From NCBI GenBank assembly GCA_029862045.1, contig JAOTYE010000007.1, positions 62,001 to 126,000 of the forward strand: a stretch of 64,000 bases of DNA, in the 5' to 3' direction. The stretch's first letter is position 1. Each line of letters opens with the position of its first letter. The notes under the pieces were generated by a model. That model saw nothing but the letters and a program-made list of their open reading frames with translations, was not told where the DNA came from and searched no databases. Both the position numbers and the translations under genes were made by a program. Source of the stretch: Gammaproteobacteria bacterium (lineage in GTDB: Bacteria > Pseudomonadota > Gammaproteobacteria > Steroidobacterales > Woeseiaceae). Shown one piece after another: positions 35,147-46,072 of this stretch.

Positions 35147-35937
35147 TTCAGGCCAAAGAACCGCATTGCATTCTCGGTGGTGATTCTGGCCACGTGTTCC
35201 GCACTTTGATCACGCGCTTCGGCCACAACTCGCAACACCTCGGGTAAATACGCAGGCTCGTTGCGGCGCGTCTTGGGCTGCGGCTGAATCGTGCGTGGTA
35301 ACAGGTACGGTGCATCGGTCTCGATCAGGAGTCGGTCGTCAGGAATCGTTGCGACGATGTCATGTAAATGGGCGCCACGCCGTTCATCGCAAATCCACCC
35401 GGTGATACCGATCCACAATCCCATCGCCAGGTATTCTCGCAGCGACTCGCCTTCGCCCGTAAAGCAGTGCGCAACGGCCCGTGTCAGTTTGGGCAGCATC
35501 GGTTCCAGCACCTCGACAAAATCGTCATGGGCATCGCGCTGGTGCAGGAAAACCGGCAGAGCAGTCTCAGCTGCAATCTTGAGTTGGGATCGGAAAGCAT
35601 CGAGCTGTGCCTGTCTGGGCGAGAAGTTGCGGCAATAGTCGAGACCGCATTCGCCCACCGCAACGACAACTTCTTTCGCGGCCAATCGGGTAATCAGCTC
35701 GATGCTGGATGCGTCGAAATCCGTGGCATGATGGGGATGCACACCGGCCGTGGCGTACAGGCGACCTGGCTCAGTCTCGGCGAGTCTGACAGCATCGATA
35801 CTGCCCTGATTGCTGCTCCCGGTGACGATCATCCTGTGCACACCGGCATCACTTGCGCGCTGCATGACCTCGGCACGGTCGTCATCGAAACTGTCGTGAG
35901 TTAGATTGGCTCCAATATCGATTAGGGGGTAGGGCAT
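35143..35937 (-). CDS. TatD family metal-dependent hydrolase (DNase)
   Basis: 264 residues, TIM-barrel amidohydrolase fold. Metal ligands are visible in IDIGANLTHDSFDDDR, GVHPHHATDF, VAVGECGLDYCRNFS, VFLHQRDAH, AVAHCFTGEG and LIETDAPYLLP. Homologues have 3'-5' exonuclease activity and act in DNA repair or fragmentation. It overlaps the CDGSH gene by four bases tail to tail, with no room for separate terminators. Confidence 0.93.
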   Translation of the reverse strand: MPYPLIDIGANLTHDSFDDDRAEVMQRASDAGVHRMIVTGSSNQGSIDAVRLAETEPGRLYATAGVHPHHATDFDASSIELITRLAAKEVVVAVGECGLDYCRNFSPRQAQLDAFRSQLKIAAETALPVFLHQRDAHDDFVEVLEPMLPKLTRAVAHCFTGEGESLREYLAMGLWIGITGWICDERRGAHLHDIVATIPDDRLLIETDAPYLLPRTIQPQPKTRRNEPAYLPEVLRVVAEARDQSAEHVARITTENAMRFFGLN

Positions 35938-36010
35938 TTATTGGTCTCTGATTGCAACCGTTCGGCCGGCAGGGGTATCTAAAGAGTACATATTCCGTGG
36001 GGATTTGAAG

Positions 36011-36736
36011 ATGAGCAAGGCATTAGTCAAAAGCGCGTTTACCGTCGGATTGCTGATTATTCTGATGGCTGTCCCGGTGTACGGCGCCAGCGTCAACAAG
36101 AGCATCAAAGTTGCTGCGGGCAGTGAATCCGATGGGGCGACAACTGTCAACGGCAGTATTTCTGTCGGTGAGGGAGCCGTTGTGACCGGCACGCTCAAGA
36201 CCGTCAACGGCAAGATCCGTGTTGACGAGAATACGACCATCGAAGATGCGGTAACAGTGAATGGTAGCCTGGGTATTGCCGACGGCGTCAAGGCAGACAA
36301 TCTGAGCACAGTAAACGGCTCCGTCAGCGTCGGTGAAGACTGCACGGTTGACGGCGAGATCGGTACCGTTAATGGCCGCATCAAGCTCGAGAAAGGCAGC
36401 AAAGTCGCGCAGGATGTTGGCAATGTGAACGGCGACATCGAGCTTGCGGGCAGCGAAGTCGGCGGCAACGTCAAAACAGTAAGCGGTAACGTCGATCTGA
36501 GTGAGGCTGCGGTTATCAAGGGCGACCTGATCATCGAGGAGCCGAGCATGTGGAGCTTTGGCAACAAGAGTTCACGCGTCCCCGAGGTCGTAATCGGTCC
36601 CGGATCTGCTGTTGAGGGCACCATTCGGCTCGAACGTGAGGTCAAGCTGTATATCAGCGAGTCAGCCAAGGTCGGCGGAGTCGAGGGTGAGATGTCGATG
36701 AGTGACGCAGTTCGCTTCAGCGGCGATCATCCATAG
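36011..36736 (+). CDS. Exported bactofilin-like beta-helix repeat protein
   Basis: 241 residues. Signal peptide (SKALVKSAFTVGLLIILMAVPVYGA, cleavage about residue 25). The mature part is a run of at least seven repeats of 18-22 residues centred on TVNG followed by a hydrophobic strand: TVNGSISV, TVNGKIRV, TVNGSLGI, TVNGSVSV, TVNGRIKL, NVNGDIEL, TVSGNVDL. This spacing predicts a right-handed beta helix, as in bactofilins and related polymer-forming proteins. Typical bactofilins are cytoplasmic, so the signal peptide is unusual. GGGGAT precedes the ATG at 36011. Function unknown; it may form an envelope filament or fold on a membrane. Confidence 0.75.
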   Translation: MSKALVKSAFTVGLLIILMAVPVYGASVNKSIKVAAGSESDGATTVNGSISVGEGAVVTGTLKTVNGKIRVDENTTIEDAVTVNGSLGIADGVKADNLSTVNGSVSVGEDCTVDGEIGTVNGRIKLEKGSKVAQDVGNVNGDIELAGSEVGGNVKTVSGNVDLSEAAVIKGDLIIEEPSMWSFGNKSSRVPEVVIGPGSAVEGTIRLEREVKLYISESAKVGGVEGEMSMSDAVRFSGDHP

Positions 36737-36785
36737 CACAAGAACGTCGTTCGCTTCCCGTGCGAACGTCCGTAGAATAGGCCCC

Positions 36786-37541
36786 GTGCACGGCGCGGCA
36801 GAACAACTCAGTCTGTTTTCGGATACCGAGGAGCCCGGCGATACGCCGGGTTTTTCCGTGCGCGAGAGTGCGCGGGCCAGGCGGTTGTCAATCAAGGTAT
36901 ACCCGCGTGGCCGCGTCGAGGTTGTGGTGCCGCGGCGAACGCGAGCACGGGATGTTCAGGCGTTCGTCGATGAACACCTCGAGTGGATCGCGAAATCGAG
37001 GCAGTCATTCGCTCAGGTGCTCCCGCCGGAACCATTCGTATTGCCCAATAGCATCGAGCTGCCGGCCATCGGCCAGGGATTTCGCGTGCGCTACGAGCGA
37101 CGCGCGGATGCCACAACTGTGCGCTTTGGCTGTAAGGACAGCGTCGTTACGTTGAGTGGCCGCACAGGTGACGACAAACTGTGCATCGCTGCCCTGAAGC
37201 GTTGGCTGGCATCCGTCGCCAAAACTGAGTTCCGACCGCGTCTGGAGTCGCTGTCCGCACTGACCGATAACCCGTTCAAGGCCATGCACGTGCGGGGTCA
37301 AAGGACTTGCTGGGGCAGTCATTCATCGAGTGGCACGATCAGCATCAATTACTGCCTGCTTTTTCTGCAACCTGCGCTGCTGCGCTATCTGCTGCTGCAC
37401 GAACTTTGCCATGCGCGGCACATGAACCATTCGCGCCGCTTCTGGCAGCACGTCGGGCGCTTCGAGCCCGATTACAAACGACTCGACAAGGCCCTGGGCG
37501 ATTCCTGGAAGCAGATTCCGACTTGGTTAGGAATCTATTAA
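36786..37541 (+). CDS. YgjP-like zinc metallopeptidase (DUF45)
   Basis: 251 residues. The C-terminal half has LRYLLLHELCHARHMNHSRRFWQHV, a HExxH-type site (HELCH) with a downstream His, the hallmark of the UPF/YgjP (DUF45) group related to gluzincins. The middle has RGQRTCWGSHSSSGTISINYCLLFL, also conserved in this family. The native substrate is unknown. GTG at 36786 (MHGAAEQLSLFSDTEE) is the likely start; a GTG at 36702 would overlap the preceding gene. It is convergent with the DUF2333 gene over an AT-rich 36-base gap. Confidence 0.85.
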   Translation: MHGAAEQLSLFSDTEEPGDTPGFSVRESARARRLSIKVYPRGRVEVVVPRRTRARDVQAFVDEHLEWIAKSRQSFAQVLPPEPFVLPNSIELPAIGQGFRVRYERRADATTVRFGCKDSVVTLSGRTGDDKLCIAALKRWLASVAKTEFRPRLESLSALTDNPFKAMHVRGQRTCWGSHSSSGTISINYCLLFLQPALLRYLLLHELCHARHMNHSRRFWQHVGRFEPDYKRLDKALGDSWKQIPTWLGIY

Positions 37542-37577
37542 AAACAAATAGTTATAGTAGTTAGTTAAACTTATTTC

Positions 37578-38579
37578 TCACCCTTGATCCAGGAGCTCTC
37601 TGAGGTTGATGACGGCCGCATTGGCGCGCGCCAGGTAATTCGCCATGACCAGCGAGTGATTTGCGAAAAAGCCGTAGCCGCTGCCATTCAGGATAACGGG
37701 CGATCCCAGAGATTGCTGGGTGGCCTCGAGCTCGCGGATGATCTGTCTGACGCTCGCATTGGCGTTCTTGTCCTCGAGCACATGTGCGAAATCGAATTCG
37801 GCGGCGCGGAAGAAGTGCAAGAGCGCCCAGGCCGTGCCGCGGGATTCGAAGAACACGTCGTCGACCTCGAACCAGGACGTGCGGACATCAATCTTATCCG
37901 GCTGAGGATTTGATGCCTCTGCTGATGGGTCGCCAGCGAGGTCCTCGTTGATCCGTGTGGTCGCAACACTGTCCCCAAGGCGGCGCGTAAGACTGCCCAG
38001 GCGTTTCTCAACCTGTGCGAGCCATTCTCTGAGGTTGTCCGCTCGCGCATAGAATTGGGCCTCGGTGTCCATGTCGTCAGCAAGACGATCCCGGTAGCGG
38101 GCAAATCCTGCGATAGCTTTGCGGTATTCGGTTTCGGCGGCTGGAAATATCCAGGATTTGTTGTCGATAAAGAACGCCTGTTCGCCGTCCCGGACATCCG
38201 GGTCTTCCTTGGACTGTGACTGACTGCGGCTGTAATCGTTGCGAATGACACGGGCGAGATCCCGAACCTGCTGCAACACGCCGAGTTCCCAATTTGGCAC
38301 GTTGTCGAGAAACACGCTTGGCGGCATACGGTCATTTGTCAGATACCCGCCAGGTTTGTCCAGCATCGTCTCTGCCACACGTATCAACGTATCGGTCGTC
38401 GAATAACCGACCACGACGCGTTCGTTATCAATGGTGTGATTGACCCAGAAGATATTGGGCGGGCGAGACCAGTAGATACCGAAGATGATAAATATGACCG
38501 CCAGACCGCCGAGTACCAGGGCGACTAACCGGGTCCATCGGGGCTTCGAGAGGATGCTTTCAGCTGACTTTTCTTTCAC
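37578..38579 (-). CDS. DUF2333 family inner-membrane protein
   Basis: 333 residues. One N-terminal membrane helix (about 17-38, LVALVLGGLAVIFIIFGIYW) and a large periplasmic domain of mostly helices. The stretches YLTNDRMPPSVFLDNVPNWE, ARYRDRL and WALLHFFRAAEFDF agree with the DUF2333 family found in gammaproteobacteria. No function is known. It follows cobB by 27 bases on the same strand. Confidence 0.75.
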   Translation of the reverse strand: MKEKSAESILSKPRWTRLVALVLGGLAVIFIIFGIYWSRPPNIFWVNHTIDNERVVVGYSTTDTLIRVAETMLDKPGGYLTNDRMPPSVFLDNVPNWELGVLQQVRDLARVIRNDYSRSQSQSKEDPDVRDGEQAFFIDNKSWIFPAAETEYRKAIAGFARYRDRLADDMDTEAQFYARADNLREWLAQVEKRLGSLTRRLGDSVATTRINEDLAGDPSAEASNPQPDKIDVRTSWFEVDDVFFESRGTAWALLHFFRAAEFDFAHVLEDKNANASVRQIIRELEATQQSLGSPVILNGSGYGFFANHSLVMANYLARANAAVINLRELLDQG

Positions 38580-38605
38580 GGTGATCTCGTGATCCGGGCA
38601 ATAGT

Positions 38606-39346
38606 TTAGTCTGTCAGAGAGTCTATCAGTTCCGGCAGAACCGACCCGGCGTTGCCTGCAATTGCGTAGTCGAATCCCGCAGACATGCCGGTTGGATTCG
38701 GATTCACCTCGATGACTACCGCACCGGCTTCGTTCGCGACCTCCGCGAGTCCGGCGGCCGGGAATACCAGTGACGAGGTGCCGATCGAGAGAAACACGTC
38801 ACAGTCAGCCGCCGCCGCGAAGGACCGGTCCAGCGCCTGTTCAGGGATCGCTTCGCCAAACCAAACGACGCCAGGACGAACGTTGCTGCCGCAGCCCGGG
38901 CATATTGGTACGTCGGCGTCGGCGGTGCAGTCGACAATACGGTCCTCGGCAAAGCACCGGTCGTCAAACAAGTTACCGTGAAACTCGATGACGTCGGTGC
39001 TGCCCGCTCGCTGATGCAGGCCGTCCACATTCTGCGTAACGAGCGTCAGGCGAGGAACGAGCGTTGCGAATGTCGCGAGTGCCTGGTGGGCCGGATTGGG
39101 TTGCGCCTTCGCAACAAGCTCGCGACGCCAGCGATACCAGCGCCAGATGAGTTTCGGGTCACGCAGGAACGCCTCTGGCGTTGCGAGATCGAGTGGATCG
39201 TACTTCTCCCACAGGCCGCTTTGTGCATCGCGAAACGTTGGCACACCGCTTTCAGCCGATATGCCGGCGCCCGTTAACACACAAATGTGCTGCGCACCCC
39301 GAAGTGTTGCGATCAGCGCGGTCGGGATGCGGGTTGTTACCGCCAA
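38606..39346 (-). CDS. cobB: NAD-dependent protein deacylase (sirtuin, class III type)
   Basis: 246 residues, Rossmann-fold sirtuin. NAD-binding GAGISAESGVPTFR, TQNVDGLHQRAG with the catalytic His in EFHGNLF, and VVWFGE are present. Tyr and Arg in WYRWRRE are spaced as the Tyr-x-x-Arg pair that makes class III sirtuins prefer succinyl- or malonyl-lysine. The Cys that bind zinc are less regular than usual (one CPGC pair and C...C). It removes acyl groups from lysines, releasing 2'-O-acyl-ADP-ribose. It ends before acnA starts in the same orientation, seven bases apart. Confidence 0.9.
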   Translation of the reverse strand: MAVTTRIPTALIATLRGAQHICVLTGAGISAESGVPTFRDAQSGLWEKYDPLDLATPEAFLRDPKLIWRWYRWRRELVAKAQPNPAHQALATFATLVPRLTLVTQNVDGLHQRAGSTDVIEFHGNLFDDRCFAEDRIVDCTADADVPICPGCGSNVRPGVVWFGEAIPEQALDRSFAAAADCDVFLSIGTSSLVFPAAGLAEVANEAGAVVIEVNPNPTGMSAGFDYAIAGNAGSVLPELIDSLTD

Positions 39347-39353
39347 CTAGCGA

Positions 39354-42017
<2,664 letters not shown>

Positions 42018-42103
42018 CGTGTGTTCTCCGGGATTGTCGTTGTTAACCGTGACCCGCCAGGTCACCGGGCGGGCGCATTATAGCGAATGAGGCAGCGCGT
42101 CGC

Positions 42104-43243
42104 CTATCGAATTGACGCCATCTGGACCTCGTTGTCGTGCGTAATCACCGGCCTGATTTGATCGATGACCGCGCCGCCGAGACAGTGGTCCGCAGCGTAG
42201 AAAACCACGAACTGGCCAGGCGCGGCTGCCCGTTGCGCGGTGTCAAATCGGACGAGCAGCGTATCGTCGGCAGCGTTCTCCACTGTGCACGCCTGATCTT
42301 CCTGTCGGTAGCGAATCTTGCTCATGCAGCGGTAGCCCTCTGCGAGGGCTGCAGGCGCCACGCCAATCCAGCTTGGGTTGGTGGCAACGAGGCTCTCACT
42401 CAGGAGCAAATCGGTATCGCCCTGATCGACGATCAGGGCATTGTCGTCAATTCGTTTGTCCACGACGTACCAGGGCGCATCGCTTGAATCGTGGCGACCA
42501 CCAATTCCCAGACCCTGCCTCTGACCCAGCGTGTAGTACATCAGCCCATGATGTTGGCCGACTTCGCGGCCGTCAGGTGTACGAATCGGACCGGGATTTG
42601 CCGGCAGGTACTTGCTGAGGAACTCCCGGAACGGTCGTTCGCCAATAAAACAAATGCCGGTACTGTCCTTCTTATCGTGCACAGCCAGGCCGTAGTCACG
42701 TGCAATTCTTCGCACCTCGTCCTTTTGCAGGTCGCCCAGCGGAAAGACAGTTTCCGCCAGAGCGTCTGCACTGACCGCGTGCAGGAAGTAGCTCTGATCC
42801 TTGTTCAGGTCGGCCGCTTTCAGCAGTACCGGCTGGTCAGCGACGACCGCTGTCCGCGCGTAATGGCCCGTGGCCAGCAGCTCGCCGCCGAGCCGCTTCG
42901 CATAGTCGCGAAACACGCCGAATTTTATTTCGCGATTACAAAGCACATCGGGATTCGGCGTGCGTCCGGCACGATACTCGTCGAGAAAGTATTCGAATAC
43001 ACGATCTCGATACTGTTTCGCGAAATTTACGTGATGCAACGGGATCTGTAATTGCTCGCAAACGTTGCGAGCGTCTTGCAGGTCTTCGGCCGCCGTACAG
43101 TAGCCGTCCTCATCTTCCCAGTTGGTCATGTGCAGGGCCTGGACGTCGGCGCCGGCCTCTTTGAGCAGCACGGCGGCAACGGCCGAGTCGACCCCGCCGG
43201 ACAGACCAAGGATCACTTTCCGATTTTTTAGATTCCGTTCCAC
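42104..43243 (-). CDS. mnmA: tRNA-specific 2-thiouridylase MnmA
   Basis: 379 residues. PP-loop ATPase GLSGGVDSAVAAVLLKEAG at the N-terminus, TPNPDVLCNREIKFG with the first catalytic Cys and STGICFIGERPF with the second, and a C-terminal beta domain. It thiolates U34 in tRNA-Lys, -Glu and -Gln using sulfur relayed from IscS. The neighbouring nudJ-type gene on the same strand reproduces the E. coli order. A structured repeat lies between them. Confidence 0.96.
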   Translation of the reverse strand: MERNLKNRKVILGLSGGVDSAVAAVLLKEAGADVQALHMTNWEDEDGYCTAAEDLQDARNVCEQLQIPLHHVNFAKQYRDRVFEYFLDEYRAGRTPNPDVLCNREIKFGVFRDYAKRLGGELLATGHYARTAVVADQPVLLKAADLNKDQSYFLHAVSADALAETVFPLGDLQKDEVRRIARDYGLAVHDKKDSTGICFIGERPFREFLSKYLPANPGPIRTPDGREVGQHHGLMYYTLGQRQGLGIGGRHDSSDAPWYVVDKRIDDNALIVDQGDTDLLLSESLVATNPSWIGVAPAALAEGYRCMSKIRYRQEDQACTVENAADDTLLVRFDTAQRAAAPGQFVVFYAADHCLGGAVIDQIRPVITHDNEVQMASIR

Positions 43244-43262
43244 AACCGGGGAAGTTTACCAA

Positions 43263-43343
43263 GGCCGTGGGCTGAATGTTTATCGACCGAAGTAAAGCGC
43301 AGCGGAGCGAGCCATGAGGGAGATGAACATTCGGCCTATGGCC
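43263..43343 (+). repeat. Hairpin repeat with conserved loop, copy 1
   Basis: A 22-bp stem (43263-43284 with 43322-43343) pairs completely on the plus strand if four G-U wobbles are allowed; on the minus strand those would be A-C mismatches. The 37-base loop contains GAAGTAAAGCGCAGCGGAGC followed by GAGCCATGA, shared with the copy at 54734. It sits between mnmA and nudJ. Confidence 0.75.
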
Positions 43344-43351
43344 TCGGGGTT

Positions 43352-43843
43352 CTATACCAGGTCGGCGTTTGCAAGAACGGCGTCGACGTTTTGTTGTAAG
43401 GGCAGCATTCCGGACAGCAGGCCGTCGGCCTGGCGCCGGCCCGCCTCGTAATCGTGGACGCAGCGCAACACGGCTGGTGAGCGTAGCGTACTGCTGCGCT
43501 TCTCCATGTCCTCACGCGGCAACCAGCGTCGGCGGATGATGCTATCGTCGAGCGTCCGGGTTTCATCACAGCCCAGAAACTCAGCAACAAAGACGATGCG
43601 CAGGAACTGCTGGCGGGTTTGCGGATGAATCCATAAGTAGACCCCCACGAGTTCGCCGCAGGCAACATGGCAGCCAGTCTCTTCGAGCACTTCGCGAATC
43701 ACGGCCGCTTCGGGTGATTCACCTGATTCGATATGGCCGCCGGGTTGATTCAGCACGACCTGTCCCATCGCGTGTTCTTCAACGAGCAAGTAGCGGCCAT
43801 TATCTTCGACGACAGCTGAAACTGTCAGGTCTGTTGGGTGCAT
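43352..43843 (-). CDS. nudJ: Nudix hydrolase, NudJ type
   Basis: 163 residues. The Nudix box is GGHIESGESPEAAVIREVLEETGC (G-x5-E-x7-R-E-x-x-E-E-x-G), near residues 36-60. HPTDLTVSAVVEDNGRYLLVEE at the N-terminus and the position beside mnmA support the NudJ phosphatase group, which releases phosphate from nucleoside di- and triphosphates and hydroxymethyl-pyrimidine pyrophosphate. A small GGGCC/GGCCC hairpin precedes the start on the minus strand. Confidence 0.88.
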   Translation of the reverse strand: MHPTDLTVSAVVEDNGRYLLVEEHAMGQVVLNQPGGHIESGESPEAAVIREVLEETGCHVACGELVGVYLWIHPQTRQQFLRIVFVAEFLGCDETRTLDDSIIRRRWLPREDMEKRSSTLRSPAVLRCVHDYEAGRRQADGLLSGMLPLQQNVDAVLANADLV

Positions 43844-43878
43844 TGTCTAATCGGGCCGAAGGGCCCTCCTGCTTTTTG

Positions 43879-44376
43879 TTATATGCCGAGTTGGCGGAAT
43901 TCCATTTCAACTTCGCTTGCCAGCCAGATTTCGTCGAACATCTTGCTGTACAGTTTTGCGACTGGCGGCTCGTACGTATCGGCGATGCCTTCCCAGCGGC
44001 TGGCTTGCAAGCGATAAACGAGAGCGGTTTCATCTGCAATACAGAATGATTCGGCATGTGTTCGCAGGTCCTCGCGAACGTGCCGGAATTCAATATAGGT
44101 GTTCAGGCGACGACCCAGATGAACAAAGTTGTTGCCGTTCTTGATCGCGCGCGTTGGGTCCGCAATCAGTACGCGAATGCGTGCGTAAGTTTGGGACAGC
44201 ACGAGACGCTTTATCACCTCGAGAAAATCCGGATCATCGTAGATGCCGGGTTCGAGATCATGCGTAAAAATCGACACCTTGCGCGAGGCTTCACGAGCGA
44301 CTTCGATGACAGCCTGACGCATCTCATCGCGCGTGGAAATGACCCACCGCCTGCCTTTTTCTCGTGCCTGTTCCAT
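43879..44376 (-). CDS. Conserved protein of unknown function
   Basis: 165 residues, no signal peptide, probably cytoplasmic. The segment ASRKVSIFTHDLEPGIYDD followed by ARIRVLIADPTRAIKNGNNF and AESFCIADETALVYRLQ resembles a domain also found at the C-terminus of some GNAT acetyltransferases in pseudomonads (possibly the family called DUF7931; name from memory). The alternation of buried strands and short helices has a faint likeness to phospholipase-D-fold proteins, but no HKD motif is present. It lies between purB and nudJ on the same strand. Confidence 0.6.
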   Translation of the reverse strand: MEQAREKGRRWVISTRDEMRQAVIEVAREASRKVSIFTHDLEPGIYDDPDFLEVIKRLVLSQTYARIRVLIADPTRAIKNGNNFVHLGRRLNTYIEFRHVREDLRTHAESFCIADETALVYRLQASRWEGIADTYEPPVAKLYSKMFDEIWLASEVEMEFRQLGI

Positions 44377-44614
44377 TTCTTGATCGGTGATAACGAACTC
44401 TTGAGGGACTATCGCAGGCCTGTCATCTTACCGGCCGGGCAGGTTTTACTTTGCCAACTGCGTCACGTTTTGGCCCCCGGCCCATTCGATGCGAATCATT
44501 CGTATCCTTTGTGGCACAGGCGCTACAGCGGTTTGGGTGGCCATTCAGGCGCGCCCTGTTCATTTCACATATGGTTCGCTTGGCGCAGGTATACGCCGGA
44601 AGTGGCGCCAGCCG

Positions 44615-45982
44615 TCAGATCTTGCCGGCAAGCTCGGCTGCAAGCCCTATGTAGGCTTCCGGCGTTAGCTCAATAAGGCGCTTTTTTTCAGCGTCCGGAA
44701 CATCGAGTGAGCCGACAAACTCATGCAGCAGTTCCTTGCTGACAGCCTGGCCGCGGGTGAGTGCTTTGAGCTTCTCGTAGGGCTCGGGAATTCCGTAGCG
44801 ACGCATGACCGTTTGCACGGCCTCGGCCAGCACCTCCCAGGCTTCGGAGATATCCGCCTGAATCGCCGCGTTGTTGACCTGCAGTTTGCCCAGCCCCTTG
44901 CGGGTCGACTGCATGGCGATCACGAGGTAGCCAAGCGCCACTCCAAAACTGCGTTGCACGGTCGAATCGGATAGATCACGTTGCCAGCGAGAGATTGGTA
45001 ATTTCTCTGCGAAGTGGCTCAGCATTGCATTCGCCATGCCGAGATTGCCCTCGGCATTCTCGAAATCGATCGGGTTGACCTTGTGTGGCATCGTCGAGGA
45101 ACCGACCTCGTTTTTGGCTACCTTCTGCGTGAAGTAGCCGAGCGAAACGTAACCCCAAACGTCGCGGCAAAAATCGATAAGAATCGTGTTGTATCTGACC
45201 AGCGCATGTGCGTATTCGGCCATCCAGTCATGCGGTTCTATTTGCGTCGTGTAGGGGTTCGGATCGAGCCCCAGCGACACGATGAATCGTTCACTAATTG
45301 CTGGCCAGTCCGCGTCCGGATAGGCGACGGCATGAGCGTTGAAGTTGCCCACCGCACCGTTGAACTTGCCACGGATTTCAAGTTCCCGGAACTGTTTTTG
45401 CGCCCGGTCGAGTCGCGCGATGACGTTCGCAAGTTCCTTGCCGAGCGTGGTCGGGCTTGCTGTCTGACCGTGAGTTCGCGACAACATGGGCAGTTTGGCG
45501 AATTCCCGCGCCATCGTCTGCAGTTTGGCGCGCAGGTCACGCATCAGTGGCAGCACGACATCCTGGCGTGCCGTGCGCAGCATCAGACCATAGGCGAGAT
45601 TATTGATGTCCTCGGACGTGCAGGCAAAATGCAGGAAGTCCTTGAGAGCCTGCGTTTCGGGCCCATCTCCAAGACGTTCGCGGATGAAATACTCGACAGC
45701 TTTGACGTCGTGATTCGTCGTCGCCTCGATGTCTTTGATACGTTCAGCATCGTCCAGTGAAAAGTCGTCAATAATGTGATTGAGGACGTCTTTCATCACC
45801 GTCGACAATGGCTGCAGTTCAGGCACCGATGCCTCGTCAGCGAGACTCTGCAGCCAACGTACTTCGATCAGCACGCGAAAGCGCATCAGACCGTACTCGC
45901 TAAAAATATCGCGTAGCCCGTTGACCTTGTCAGCGTAGCGACCGTCGGCGGGCGAGAGGGCTCTCAGCGTTGAGACTTTCAT
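44615..45982 (-). CDS. purB: Adenylosuccinate lyase
   Basis: 455 residues, as in E. coli PurB (456). The family signature GSSTMPHKVNPIDFENAEGN is present, along with the catalytic region RTHGQTASPTTLGKELANV and the N-terminal SPADGRYADKV. The enzyme cleaves SAICAR and adenylosuccinate in purine synthesis. The 238 bases downstream (44377-44614) hold no convincing gene or terminator. The start region is back to back with fumC. Confidence 0.97.
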   Translation of the reverse strand: MKVSTLRALSPADGRYADKVNGLRDIFSEYGLMRFRVLIEVRWLQSLADEASVPELQPLSTVMKDVLNHIIDDFSLDDAERIKDIEATTNHDVKAVEYFIRERLGDGPETQALKDFLHFACTSEDINNLAYGLMLRTARQDVVLPLMRDLRAKLQTMAREFAKLPMLSRTHGQTASPTTLGKELANVIARLDRAQKQFRELEIRGKFNGAVGNFNAHAVAYPDADWPAISERFIVSLGLDPNPYTTQIEPHDWMAEYAHALVRYNTILIDFCRDVWGYVSLGYFTQKVAKNEVGSSTMPHKVNPIDFENAEGNLGMANAMLSHFAEKLPISRWQRDLSDSTVQRSFGVALGYLVIAMQSTRKGLGKLQVNNAAIQADISEAWEVLAEAVQTVMRRYGIPEPYEKLKALTRGQAVSKELLHEFVGSLDVPDAEKKRLIELTPEAYIGLAAELAGKI

Positions 45983-46072
45983 GTGACGGAAACCGGTGTA
46001 GACTTGCGTGCGAACCGCAAATCATACATGCGCAGGAGCGCACATAATACCCACGACGGAGTACAGCAGGAA

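Noticed and set aside
44377-44614. Small gene between the unknown gene and purB
   Set aside because: A 45-codon frame on the minus strand has no ribosome site, odd composition and no recognisable product.
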